A stretch of DNA of 64,000 nucleotides from Ustilaginoidea virens (taxonomy: Eukaryota > Ascomycota > Sordariomycetes > Hypocreales > Clavicipitaceae): NCBI RefSeq assembly GCF_000687475.1, contig NC_057317.1, positions 2,976,001 to 3,040,000 on the forward strand, in the 5' to 3' direction. Each line of letters begins with the position of its first letter. Position 1 is the stretch's first letter. A model generated the notes under the pieces. It was not told the DNA's origin. It did no database searches and worked only from the letters and a program-made list of their open reading frames with translations. Below are positions 22,738 to 34,273 of this stretch, piece after piece. Position numbers and translations under genes: made by a program.

Positions 22738-25520
22738 ATGAAGGCCAAGCTAGTCAGTAAGCCAAGTAGTTGCGCAGCATTGGATCCAGTCACAAGACCG
22801 CCTCCACCACCGGGCTCAAAGATGGACTGTCAGAAGGACGATGAACAAGCTGAAGCGAGTTCGGTCAAGGTGAGACCGGGAGGTGCAAAGGTCTTCTCCG
22901 AAATTCGCAGTGCAATTCGGGCCATCAGACGAACACCATATAACTGTTTGTAGAACAATCTTCCCGTCAACTGACGCCCTTTGGGAGCATCCAGAACTAA
23001 CCCCAGTTTGAGCAGGCTCAGATGGCTCTGCTGCATTTGAGTGGAAGCAGAGACGTTCGTCATCGGCGAACGTGGACAAACGTCAACTCGGCCACGAATT
23101 GAACAACATTCCGACTCCGATCCTGCAACGCAAGCCCAAAGGCATGTCACCAAAGGCAATAGCCAAAAGGCTTGGGTTCGACAATATTGGAGTGTCCTCA
23201 AACGCTACAGTAGTCCTTCGAGGCTCGCCGCTTCGGCGGCGCACGTCACTTCAAGCCCTACCCAGCTCTCCAAGCTTGCAGCTTGGTGATGCTGTTAGCT
23301 CAATATCCTCCCTGTATACGGATAAATCGTCAAACGTTGGCAATAACTCGACTCGGAAAACTTCTGTAGATTCTCGCTTTTCCGACTATACGACGACCAA
23401 GTCCAGCTTGAAGAGGCGTCACAGTCGCAGACACCCGTGGTCCAAGTCAAGTCCCGACGGCGGAACTTTGCAAACCATAGATGAAGGGCTCCATCAACCC
23501 CAACCCACCATTCTGACCGTCGAGAAGGCATCGGCAGCAAAAGTGTACTTGGAGACTCACTTTAACAATCTTCTTCATAAGCCAAGTGCCAGAACTACTC
23601 GCTTGCAATACTTGGAGTCACAGCTTTACTACAGTCCCCACCTGGACTTGCAAGAAAAGGACATCATCAGACAGTCGTTTTATTATCAAGAGATGTGCCA
23701 TTCGAGGGAAGTACGAGTCACCAAGACAAAGTCCTTGACCTCCCTCAAACAGGGAACTTGGTCGCAAGCGGATGGCTATGATTGCCTAAAGATTCTTGGC
23801 CGCGGGAGCTTTGGGGTGGTCAAGTTGGTCCGAGAGAAGGCTGATGAAGCACATGCATTTCCACGACAGGTTTTCGCCATGAAGGTGATACGTAAATCAG
23901 AAATGATTCGTAGCTGCCAGGAAGGTCATTTGCGAGCCGAAAGAGACTTTCTCGTGGCATCCGAGGGCTCGAACTGGTAAGAATGGGGTGACGCCAAAAG
24001 CCAAAGAGAGGAAGGGGAAGACATGAACAAACAAAATCTTCATTGCTAACCAGGTTTATCCGCAGGATTGTGCCGCTGGTGGCAAGTTTTCAAGACCTGA
24101 ACAGCCTGTACTTGGTCATGGAGTATATGCCGGGCGGTGATTTCCTCGGCCTCTTGATTCGGGAAAACATCCTGCACGAGTCCGTAGCCAGGTTTTACAT
24201 TGCTGAAATGATTCTGGCCGTTGAAGAGGCCCACCGGCTCAAGTTTATTCATCGAGACATCAAGCCGGATAACTTCTTGATATCAGCTTCCGGACACTTG
24301 AAAATATCGGATTTCGGGCTCGCTTTTGACGGACACTGGTCCCATGATGTTTCTTATTACAGCTGCCAGCGTTACTCGCTGCTTGGAACATTGGGGATCC
24401 AGATAAACGGGGATGCAGACGACCGAAAGAAGCAGACGAATATCAGCTCACAGATTCCTTGGTTGCAAGCAATGAGGTGTATCCTGGACCGTCACGAGAG
24501 AAAAGGGGTAGAGAATGACGACGATTTGCCTAGCCTATTGGGCTAGAGGAACAGATGTGGCAACCGTGTCTCTGCAAATTCTGTTGTCGGAACGAGCCAA
24601 TACATGGCTCCAGAGGTGATTCGAGCTTGCAAAGGATCAGAATACGATGGACGATGTGACTGGTGGAGCATCGGCATCATTCTGTACGAGTGCATTTACG
24701 GACATACCCCCTTCTTTGCTGACGATGGTCGGAAGCAGACCAAGAGCAACATCCTGGTAAGTTGAGCTGCCCGGCATGAATGGAAATGAGGAATTGCCTG
24801 ACAAGCCACGGAAAGGACCACAAAAACATGTTTTCATTTCCGCAGCGACCGCTCGTCAGCGACAAGTGCAAAGATTTGATTTTTCGACTGATTCAAGACA
24901 AGGAGGTTCGGCTGTGCTCGAGGCGGTATCAGATGAAAGATCGCTGCCAAGCTGACGACCGGAGGTTCGCCGATGTCTTTGGGCGGCATGTCTTTCCTGA
25001 CGACGCAGAAGATATCAAATCTCATCGATGGTTCAAAAACTTTCCGTGGGACCGCATACACACCATCAGCCCACCATTCATACCACGAATTACTAGTCTC
25101 GAAGACACGCATTACTTTGACGAGTCTGGCCCTTTTACCGAACCAATAGGCTCGTACGAGCTTGATACTGTGGACCACAAGGCTGATGATGTCCGCTGGG
25201 TGCTGAGAGAATGTCGGCCAGTGGTACAGAACATGGCCGCCGACATGCTCGCGACGCCATATGATTCCGCAAGACTGCGAAGTGCTGATCGAAGGATTGA
25301 CAGGACCTTCAACATAACTCCCGAGGAAAGGAAAACCCTCAAAGCGTTTCTCCGCATGTATGGGAGAAAAGAGCGAAAACGGCCCAGGGACATTTTATTG
25401 CGAGACCAGAGCACCAAGAACGTGGCCATGGACGTGCGGAAGAAGACGGCGTTTCTGGGATACACCTGGCGTCGAATGCGTCCCGGGGGTTACATAGCGT
25501 CCAACCTGGGCATCGTATGA
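22738..25520 (+). CDS. AGC/NDR-like protein kinase (PUK1/STK-21 type), interrupted by one in-frame TAG
   Basis: Exons 22738-22869, 23042-23976, 24066-24756 and 24816-25520 give 820 codons, with TAG at codon 516 (24544-24546). The first exon is less certain; a GTG-only stretch precedes residue MDKRQ-equivalent 23072, and joining to ATG 22738 keeps frame. The kinase core is complete: GRGSFGVVKLV, FAMKVIRKSEM, LVMEYMPGGDF, FIHRDIKPDNFL, ISDFGLAFDGHWSHD, then an insert ending LPSLLG-TAG-RNRCGNR, then VVGTSQYMAPEV, CDWWSIGIILYECIYG, and an AGC C-terminal extension (HRWFKNFPWDRI, DTHYFDESG). Relatives have Trp where TAG stands. By family knowledge, the Fusarium relative PUK1 is expressed in perithecia and needs UAG-to-UGG editing within its kinase domain. 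Without readthrough or editing, the product stops before the APE motif and would be inactive. Confidence 0.82.
24530..24546 (+). promoter_or_regulatory. Perfect inverted repeat ending in the in-frame TAG of the kinase
   Basis: CTAGCC-TATTG-GGCTAG: a 6-bp perfect stem with a 5-nt loop. The in-frame TAG forms the last three bases of the 3' arm, so here the adenosine would be paired in this fold. It may still be accessible in another local fold. Confidence 0.4.
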
Positions 25521-25785
25521 GACGAGTCAATTCTGAAATCGACAAGACAAGAAAAGAAAAGGGAAAAGAGAAGGGAAAGGGGCGAGACGAGTTTGCTTGC
25601 GCAAACGGCACCATCAACACGCCAGTGCAAAAAACGAAGACTATGAAAATACATTAACGAGACAACGAAGCCAGATGTGGTCGCGTGGGGGCTAGCAAAA
25701 GTAGCGTTAACTATTACATGTATTATTTATCGATACACACTTCAAGATGGGGGGCATGTCCAAGTGGTAGCAGCTTCGTATATGC

Positions 25786-27416
25786 TTACGAAGTTGAAGC
25801 TTTCCCATTCGCAACGGCTGCCGCCCTTGCGTTCCGAATCTCCCATTCAAACTCTTTGAGACCACGAATCTCTCGAGAGAAGAACAGCAGGGCCAGAAGA
25901 CCATCCACCACCCCGGTAGTTAGGCCAAGACTAGCCAAGACCGTGAGAAGGAAAGAGACAAAGCTACGGGGGCTGAACCAGACGGCTACCAGACAGGCAA
26001 TCCAGACGATGAGTGATGCATAGAAATGCATCGCACGCCAGAACTGCTGCCTCGTCTCCCTTGCGGAGTACTTGAGCGTCATGGCAAGCATGTCGTCAAA
26101 GTCGTACAAGGTAAGGGCACTGCTGTGTTGCTGATTGTAGCGCAGTTGGGCGTCGTAGGCAGCGGTTTCGGAGCTTGGGCCGGAAGACGCGGCATGTCGT
26201 TGCAGGGTTGCCCGAACACCGAAGTGGTCGGAAAGGGAGCAGTTCAGCTCTGGATGACGACCCGTCATTTCTACAGCTGCGGACTTTACGACCCAGCCAG
26301 CTCCGTCGGAAAGGTCGCCGGTAGAGGCAAAGACATAGTCTATGCGCTTGCCTCTGGGGTCCTCTGTATCGGGATCAACCGGGCAGGGGTGAGATTTGAG
26401 CTTCTTCTGCTCCTGCTTGGTCCAGCGCCACGTGTTGTAGACGGTGTCGCTGGCGGCTCCGTTGATGCTCAGATTGTATTCGGCAGTGGGGACGGGCAGA
26501 CCGCGAGCCTGTTCCTCGACCTGGTCAGACGCTCCGACAGAGGAGTCGGGGTGGAGGACACGCCAGGTATCCCGGATAGGGGAGAGCGAGGTGATGATGC
26601 GGTACGGTAGGGAGAGCGGGATCATGTTGAAGTCGCCGAGGGCCACGACCAGGCGTCCTTTGGAGATGGCGGCGCGGATGAGCTTGGCTATGTCCCATGC
26701 TTGCGCTGTCCGGTGGCAGAGGTACGAATCATTGGGACCGCTTTCATACGGAGCATGAGTCTGGGTAGCTCGAACGACGCGGCAAGGGCAAAGCAAAAAG
26801 AAAAAAAGAGAAAAAAAAGAGGGAAAAAATTAAAAAAAAAACAAATCAACCGGATGATTCTGCAAAGGTTTGATGGCAGGAAAAGGGGGTGGGTACTTAC
26901 GTGAGTGTTGAACACGTCGACGACGTCCCTCTCACCAGGGCCAAACCTCAGGGTGGCTGCGGCCACGCCCTTGCCCACGTACCAGTCGCCTCTCCAGAAG
27001 GCAGTAGGGCGGCCGTTCAAGGTATATGGGAACATGGTGCTTTCCTCGAAGGGCCAACGGCTCAAGATGGCCAAGCCGCCGCCAAAAGCTCCGCTGTGGT
27101 AGAACTTGCCGTGCGGCAGGACGGCGCGCGTCGCGTCGCGGATGGCGCGGTAGTCGTCCTGGACCCAGCATTCTTGGAGACAGACTACGTGGGGGGTGGG
27201 CTCGAGTGCAGCGATTTGCCGACCGATTTCCGCGAGACGGGGCTGGCGGAGGGCGGAAATGTGCAGCAGGCCCCAGCAGTTGAGGGTCAACAGGGTGATT
27301 TCGGACGGGAGCGGCGTGGTGTCGCTGTGCTTTGTGTCGCCGAGCTTGGTGTCGCTGAGCTTGGTGTCGCCGAGCTTGGTGTCGCCGTGCTTGGTTTCAG
27401 AGAGAGCCATTTCCAT
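25786..27416 (-). CDS. isc1: Inositol phosphosphingolipid phospholipase C, Isc1
   Basis: Two exons, 27416-26901 and 26760-25786, give 496 residues. The junction joins DVVDVFNTH to THAPYESGPNDSYL, restoring a motif conserved in neutral sphingomyelinases. Catalytic landmarks of the Mg-dependent endonuclease/phosphatase-like fold are present: LTLNCWGLLH, VVCLQECWVQDDY, GGGLAILSRWP, ALGDFNMIPLSLPY, GKRIDYVFA and LSDHFGVRATL. Two hydrophobic helices close the C-terminus (FYASLIVWIACLVAVWF and FLLTVLASLGLTTGVVDGLLALLF), as in Isc1, which anchors to ER or mitochondrial membranes. It hydrolyses inositol phosphosphingolipids to ceramides. The extreme N-terminus has five consecutive five-residue units of the form DTKxx, which look like a recently expanded low-complexity tract. 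Confidence 0.93.
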
Positions 27417-29355
27417 GCTTGTGTGTTTGGATGCAATTGTCGTGACTTGTGATGGATTGTTTCCAGTGTTTGTTTGTCGGTGGGCCAGTGGAGTGGTGGT
27501 GTGGTGTCTAAGCCGGGAACACGGGACAAGCGCAGCGGCACGTGACTTGGGGGCGATGCTGATGCAATTGCAATTCCTTTTTCATCCGGAAAGTGCGACC
27601 ATCAATACATGGGGATCTACTATTGATGGGGGATTTTTAGATCGCATTGCTCTCTTTTTCCCCCTTTCATTTCCCCCTCTCATTCCCCCTTCCCCCCCCC
27701 CTCTTTCTTCCCCCATTTATTTGCGCCCGAAATGAGATGCGTTATCGTGGCAACTACGATGTTCATGCATCAAGCCTGGACTGGACAAGCAGGCAACGAA
27801 CGGCAGCTTCTCCGGTGCTGCGATATCGGTGGGTGCAAGCCCAAGCGGCCAGCCGCATTGATTGTTCGGCAACCCAGCCCGTTTTGGTTTTGCTTTTTCG
27901 CCTGGGGCCGAGCGGCTTGGCCCACTAACCGGCTCTCGACTTTGCCTGCCAAGTTGGGAAATAAGCACCGCAGCTAGTTGGTGGAAGAGCCGTACAAAGG
28001 ACAAACGAGCACCGAGCAAACGAGCAAACGAGCAAACGAGCAAACAAGCAAAAACGGGCGGGAGAAAAAGGAGCGACAAAAAATAATAACAGGGAATAGA
28101 AAAGGAACGGAGAAGACGCGTCCCCTTCCGGGCAGCCATGTACGGGTACCTGCCTAGGCACCCCGTTCCCAAGGCGCCTAATGTATATGCCAACTTCAAC
28201 AACTTGAGCTCCGCCGCCGCTGCCGGACCACCAGTGGCACTTGGCAGGAACAAAGCACCGGGCTCGGAGGACCTGGCAGCAACCAAGACACGAGCACGCA
28301 CTGTCGCTTGGCGGTACACCAGCGGTAGTCGGTACTTGGCACAGACGGACAGAGCACGCAGTGGTCACGACATTTCAATGTTCCGATGCGCGCTGTCGGT
28401 CCGCTGTCGGTCGCTGTGTTTCTTATCCTCGGCCATGTTCAGTGGACATGTGCTTTACAGCAACCCCCGGCTTTGTTGGCCGCTTTGCTGCTGGCCGGCA
28501 TCCTGGATTCCGGCCTTGAGCAACGGCACGGGCACGGCACGACAGCGACCCCTTGGGTAAAGTCCTACTTATCCGGCCATGGGCGCCTACAATTCTGCTG
28601 GGTAAACGCAAAAGGAAAGAAGCAAAGAAGACTGATTGTCCGTCCGACTGCACAGAGCGCCGCGCTTCCTTGTGCCGTTGACAGCCGGTCTGGGTGGCGA
28701 CGTGCCTTAGGTTAGGTACCTACCTAAGGTACCTAGGAGGTAGGTAGGTACCAATGCAGTCAACGGCAACAAGCGCTGGTCACTGGTACTTTTGCTAAAC
28801 TCGGGAACCACCTCCTGAGCCGCCCAGGGACCACCACGGGGAACCGCCGCGGGAGGGAACATGAACCCACCCACCCACTGGCTCGGCGGGGCCACCGTGC
28901 TCCAAGTCCAAGTCTGGTCCTTTCTGGCATCTTCCCCAGCCCATCGACTTCAACTGCGAGTTCCCGACTTCTGCGCCCACACCCATCCTTAACATTCCTT
29001 AACTTCCCCCCCCCCCATCCCTTCCGTTATCGCTGCTCGGGAGGAAGAGGAAAGAGGGGGGGGGGTAAGGCAAGTTGTTGCTGGTGGCCGTGCTCGTGTT
29101 GCGCTCCGGTAATCCCTCTCAAAAAGGCTCCTTGCTTTGTCTCTGTCTTTGTTGCGTTCCTACTATTTTCTCTTTTCCTCTTGCTTGCAGAACAGGACGA
29201 AAAAGGAAAAAAAAAATAACAGGAATCAACAAAGAATCACCAAAACACCATAGCCGTCCCCGTCCCGGCCCCCTTCAGACCGTTGCTCCGTATCGCCCCG
29301 GTTTCCGCCCACACCTCCCGCTCAAACCTGCCGAACCACCCAACACCAAGCAACC
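27417..29355. other. Divergent spacer, Isc1 / small barrel-like protein
   Basis: No supported gene. It includes an 8-bp repeat (GAGCAAAC) about four times near 28013-28045, and an ACGCGT word near 28116. A dense cluster of GGTACCTA/TAGGTACC palindromes lies at 28709-28753, with poly-C and poly-G tracts near 29005 and 29058. A minus-strand open frame of 200 codons at 27717-28319 is repeat-driven and not convincing. Confidence 0.55.
28709..28753. repeat. Cluster of TAGGTACC/GGTACCTA palindromic words
   Basis: Overlapping copies of GGTACCTA, TAGGTACC and TAGGTAGG form nested palindromes over about 45 bp. Similar words occur near 12424, 41043, 44283 and 51000. Confidence 0.75.
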
Positions 29356-29940
29356 ATGAATCACATCATCAAGCAGAGCATCGTCACCCAGGAACGCATC
29401 CAGATCGCCACGCTGCGGTTCAAGCCCTCCCTCCAGCGCGGAAGCGAGCTGCCCCTGTCCTTCCGCGACGTCTGCCGCCAGCTCCAGGCCGTCCCCGGCG
29501 TCGCGGCCAGCTACCTCGGCGAGCAGCTCGAACGCCCCGGCACCTGGACCTGGATCATCCGCTGGGCCGGCGCGGCCGCCCACGACGCCTTTCTCGCGTC
29601 GCCCAGCTTCACCAGCTGGCTCGCCTCGTTCCGCGCCGTCGTCGACTCGTACATTGTTTGGAAGGCCAACGTGCGCGGGAGCCTGAGCGCCGCCCTCAAC
29701 GCCCCCTGCACAGAGGTCTTCACCGCCTACGGCGCCTCCGACACCTGGCTCGAGATGCGCATGAAGCCCTTTGCCGCCGGCGTCGACGCCGCCAGCCCGC
29801 CCGCCTACCACGGCTCCTTCTACGGCGAGTACGACGTCCTCATGCATGATGCGCCCGCTCCTCCCGCCGGGAACACTGTCGGCATCCTCCTCGGCTGGGA
29901 CAGCAAGGAGGCCCACCTAGCTCAGCGCGGCGAGGGTAAA

Positions 29941-29975
<35 letters not shown>

Positions 29976-30296
29976 ACGACGACGACGGCAAACGGCGAGG
30001 GGAGCGTTGCAAGCTTTTCTTTTGCTGCGCGCTCAGCCTCGTCGCCCATCCCACTGCCGAAAGCACACGCACGACGCTGACAGTCTCGGGTGTAGCAATC
30101 GATCAAAACATACACTACGTTAGAGAGGAGCGAAAATCTGTCGACATGGTGAGTGGGCAGGTTTCCTCCATCTTGATTCATCCTCATCCTCGACTCCGTC
30201 TCCGTTTCCACCCCTCCTTGCGCCCACATCGTGCAACCACCGGCCCCTTTTGCTAACAACTCCATGCAGTACCACGTCAACTTGAAACGACTTTGA
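29356..30296 (+). CDS. Small uncharacterised protein with possible dimeric alpha-beta barrel fold
   Basis: Three exons (29356-29935, 30096-30148, 30270-30296) encode 219 residues; the last two are tiny (53 and 27 nt) but all junctions are GT..AG and in frame. The spliced end reads RGEAIDQNIHYVREERKSVDMYHVNLKRL. The body has TQERIQIATLRFKPSLQRG, WTWIIRWAGAAAHDAFLASPSFTSWLASF, and a second half (TEVFTAYGA.., FYGEYDVL.., GILLGWDSKEAH) that looks like a repeat of the first half. A tandem of antibiotic-biosynthesis-monooxygenase-like (dimeric alpha-beta barrel) halves is my inference from pattern. No active-site residues are recognised and no function is assigned. Intron 1 contains a (GA)n microsatellite. 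The coding region is very GC-rich with strong C/G third positions. Confidence 0.72.
29942..29971 (+). repeat. (GA)n microsatellite in an intron
   Basis: About 15 GA units a few bases after the GTAAAGGT donor of intron 1. Confidence 0.95.
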
Positions 30297-31013
30297 CCAC
30301 AACGCATCTCATGTCCTCACGCCCTCCTCATTCATGCCTGACCATCCTTTCCTCAACAATAGCTCCCCATTTCTTGTCAGATGGAGACATGGCGCTATTG
30401 ATTCTTCAGCGTTGAATTCGAAGCATTGGGCGTGGGCCATGCACGCCTCAGCTTCCATGGCAGCCGCTGATGCTCGCCGCTTGTCAACATGACATGCACA
30501 TGATTTAATCTCCCTTGGGGCGTTTCTTCATCCAGACGTGGACTTTTTCACCAGCGGATTACATATGACAGCTTGCGTATTACGTCCTCCGTTGCAGTCC
30601 AGACTCGAAAGCGCCACTGGAACCAAAACTATACCCGGTACACTCCATACAAGAACCATAACTCCTTTCTCTTTTTTTTTTTTTTTTTCCCTTTTCCACC
30701 CCAGTCATCCTCGACCGTCTGACCAAACTGCCCCCTCATCCTGGTAGTGAAAGCTACCTACCCATCACAAGCGTCATGTAATGTGTTTCGTGCTGCTATT
30801 ACCGTCGTTTTGACGCTCATGCCGTCAGACTACGAAACGGCAAGAGCTGGCACATGTTCAGTCTTGCTTACGTTTTCGGCAACCCTTGTTACAGACCAAA
30901 GGAAGAAGAAGAAGAAGAAAAGGAGACGAAAACGTCAATAACACGGGAGAAGGGGTTCCAACGGTTATGAATCGTTGGGGGGGGGAAGAGGGAAAAAAAA
31001 GACGTCATTGTCA
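30297..31013. other. Convergent spacer
   Basis: Between converging genes (barrel-like protein and KH protein). Contains a poly-T tract near 30671-30687, a GAA-rich tract near 30900-30925 and a poly-G tract near 30978. No gene seen. Confidence 0.6.
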
Positions 31014-32628
31014 TCACACTCGGTGCTTCTCCGATTCTGCGGTGAAAACAACCAGTCAGCATCTTCTCGCTAGTCGTCGTCCCAAGTCGCACAAGTTCAC
31101 GTGTCCTTACCAAGTCTGGAGTAAAGCATGTACAGCGCCATCCGGTTGCACTCTTCCGTGCCAGTAATGGTGACCAAGCGCTCGTTGCTATTGTCTTGGG
31201 GCTCGTTGATCTTGATAACACTACCGCTCATTTGTCGAATTTCGTTAATCTTCTGACCTCCCTTGCCAATGATGGCGCCGACCATATCGTTGGGAATGTA
31301 AATCTGCTGGGTGAGGGGACCACCTGGCATCCCCGAGTGCATGGGCTGCGCTTGCGAGCCGCCGTGAGGCTGGGGTCCGACATGCGGAGGCAGATGTTGC
31401 TGAGCGTGAGGGGCAGCTCCGTATGCGCCCGCTTGTCCGGCGTACTGGATGGGCATGGCCGGGTTGGCCGGCGCTGCTCCGTGCGGATAGTGAGGGGGAT
31501 ACGCGGCAGGCGTCATTTGGTGAGCGCGGCGGTCTTGGTGACGGCTGTAGTTCTCTGGACGCCCATAATGACCAGACGCTGGCTGCGGGGAATACGGCAC
31601 CACCTGCATGCCTCCAGGGATGGAACCAGCTGGGGCTCCGCTACGAGTCGCGTAGGCAGAGGCAGCAGGGCCGCCAAATCGCTCGTTAAGCTGCTCAAGA
31701 AGAGTGCTGCCAACATAGTATGTGGCAATGTGGACCGCGTCAGCAACACCCATCACAACGAGCGATCGTTCGCTCGACATGGGGAGGCACGAGTCGGAGG
31801 CGTTGAGACGCGCGCCGGAGGCTTCCTGTATTTCGCGAATTCTAGCACCACCCTTGCCGATGATGGAGCCAATGAGAATGTGGGGGATGAGAAGACGAAG
31901 GGGATACGTCTTGGAGGAGGCGGTGGAAGCTTCGCCCAGTGGTTCGTTATTCAATGTGCGGATGATCAAGCCGAAAGCCTACGACGCACGTTAGCCATAC
32001 GAGCAAAAACAAGGGCCGTTCGCTTATGCAGGGAGAATGGGGCGGGTAAGACGTGAAAAAAAAAGAGAAAAAAAAAAAAAAAAAAAAAAAAAGAGAGAGA
32101 GTGGAAGAAAAAAGGGCCAACCTTAGCGACAGCATCTACTATACCGCTGACTGTCAAGATACGTTCGACAGCACCCTTCTGGTAGTCGCTAACGGTGCAT
32201 TTGGCGTTTGACATTTTCCGTATGTTGGAAACATTCTCCCCCCCTTTGCCAATGATTGTGGCGGCTTCGGGACTGGAAATAACAGCACGAATGTGAATCC
32301 ACGAAGTCTCGTCATGAGCAGCAGCAGAATGGGCAGCATTGTCGTTTAGCGGAGCTGTCGTCGCGGAGAGCTCAATGGTTTTCGTGTCGCTAGTAGCATC
32401 GGTTCCAGCAGTGTCTGGTAGGTCTGATTTGGTGCCATTGACATCTTCATCTCCATTCTTGTCGAACGCATCAAGCGTAGACTCACTGGCCTCGGTCTCC
32501 TCATCGTTCTTGATCACCTTGTCGAGAGCTGGTCGCTTGGCATCAGGTTGGCCCGTCGCACGGGAGGGTGAGGAAGTCTCCTCCAAGGGACGCTTGGTCG
32601 ACGTAGGTTGTGGCGGTGATGTGGACAT
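31014..32628 (-). CDS. Triple-KH-domain RNA-binding protein (Pbp2/Rnc1/PCBP-like)
   Basis: Three exons (32628-32122, 31978-31111, 31036-31014) encode 465 residues. The last exon is only 23 nt and supplies the end ESEKHRV. The first intron uses the weaker donor GTTGGC and has a long poly-T tract. After an acidic, Ser/Thr-rich N-terminus come three KH domains, each with an intact GKGG loop: SSPEAATIIGKGGENVSNIR (about 118-180), IPHILIGSIIGKGGARIREI (about 195-260) and IPNDMVGAIIGKGGQKINEI (about 395-460). Between KH2 and KH3 is a Pro/Gly/His/Gln-rich linker. By family such proteins bind C/U-rich single-stranded RNA and control mRNA stability or telomere/rDNA silencing. The specific target is unknown. 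Confidence 0.9.
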
Positions 32629-34273
32629 TTTCCCTTTTGCTTTCCTTTGTTTTAAATCAGATGGAGGAGAATTTTTTTTCCTTCCTTTTAAATCACAAGC
32701 ACCTCAGGAACTCGGAACGAGACGATGCCTTTCAGCTTTGAGATATAGCAATTAAAAAAAAAGTATTGGAGATGGCCAGGATCTCTCTTTTGGTTATATT
32801 GAACGTCTTTAATCTACACTCAGGGGTTTTCAAAGGAAAACGTGCTGGTGCAGTGACGATGTTCGCTGGGATCGAAGTGACTTCTGCAATGCTCGTGATG
32901 TGACTGGATTGTTTTTTTTTTTTTTTTTTTTGCTTGTGCCGCGAAGAGGGCGATGAGCGAGGGCGTAGACCAAAGAAGTGAAAACGGGCGGAAGTGGCAG
33001 GAGTGGTGATGGTGTTGGTGTTGGTGTTGATGGTGTTGGTGTTGGTGGCTTCAAGCAGGATGAAGTCCTTGAGTCCAGATGGCAAGGGATTTGTTTGCCA
33101 AGAGCAGACAAGAAATGCCGAATGCCAGAGCTTTCCGCGGTAGAATGTTCCCGAATGATGGTGTAGCAGGCAGATCTGACAGAGAGAGGAGGAGGGAGGT
33201 GCGATGACAGAGGTTGCTTGGCTGGCAAACGGACAGGAGGTGAAGCAATCGATTACTGGGATCAGGATATTCTCGGAAGGAGAACAAGAGGCAAAGCTTT
33301 TTGAGCCCGAACCAAACCTTTGCAGCCGCGCTTCAGATCCACCCGCGCAGTATAAGCCGTTTTTGCAAGGGGGCGGGCCGAATGGCAAGGCAAGGTCGCG
33401 ATCGAGGCCGCCGACCAAAGGGGCTTCTCCCGACGTTCGCGAGGAAACTTGAGCGCCCAAGGAGGTCGTTGTGGAGAGGGTCAGGCCTTGTCGCGGACCA
33501 AGTGGCTGCGGGCAATCACCCCAGGGTTTCGGAAACGAAGTGATGGAGGAAGAGCGTGGCAAGCACAACGAGATGGGAACCCTCCTTGCCGCGTGGGTAG
33601 CTGATGCGGACTGGAGAGCTTGCTTCAGGAGGCGTTGTGTCGTATGGGAGCAAGTCGGAACGGGAAAGTCGGTCAGTCGGTGGGAGGTTTGGGAAGGGGG
33701 GAAGGCTAAAAATTGCTGTGCGAAGTCACGTGCGCATCCACGTGCGCATCCACGGCTGGAACCACCTGACCTGTTTGTTTCATCTGGGAGAAACTTGGCC
33801 ATCGACGACACCAAACGACGGGGTGAATAGCATACGGAATCCATGTATTGATGCTGGCCGTAAGTCTCGGCCTCTAGACTTTCATCCTCGTCACCTCCGG
33901 GCATGCGCGTTCAAATTCCAAGGCCCATTGCCATTGGCGCCGAACCGTGTGCGGGCTGATTGACAGTTGCATCTGTGACGTGACGATGCAAGCTTGCGGC
34001 AAACAGTCAAGCTCCTTGCGGTCAACGGCCTGAACCTTGTTGAAATCGGCAGATTCTTGTCAGGAGAGGCAAGGCATCAAGTTTCGCAGCAGCTTCTGCT
34101 TCCCACTTGTCGGGACAAAAGGCTCGGCCCAGACCATCCATTTCCCTTTGGCGGAAAAGTCCAGCCACGACAAAGTCCATCAACCAACCCTCGTTCACGC
34201 GTCGAGACAAAGAGGGGGGGAGAGGGGGGGGGGGGTTGGAGTGGAAGAATAATACGACGAAGACAAAGACAGA
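32629..34273. other. Divergent intergenic region, KH protein / CENP-K-like
   Basis: Promoters of two divergent genes. It holds a poly-A/T tract near 32911-32930 and (GTTGGT)n-type repeats near 33010-33050. A GTGCGCATCCAC duplication lies near 33729-33752, and a poly-G tract near 34224-34234. A minus-strand 390-codon frame (32732-33904) crosses the homopolymer tract and has no domain; I read it as leader sequence rather than a gene. Confidence 0.5.
34197..34202. promoter_or_regulatory. MCB (ACGCGT) upstream of CENP-K-like gene
   Basis: Exact ACGCGT about 72 bp before the start codon of the kinetochore gene. A candidate site for MBF-type cell-cycle transcription, by motif only. Confidence 0.35.

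Noticed and set aside
27717..28319. 200-codon minus-strand open frame
   Set aside because: Its sequence is driven by the GAGCAAAC repeat and lacks any recognisable family; it sits between two divergent genes.
32732..33904. 390-codon minus-strand open frame upstream of the KH gene
   Set aside because: It runs through a poly-T/poly-A tract (reading as a Lys run) and trinucleotide repeats, has no domain, and lies where the KH gene's leader and promoter are expected.
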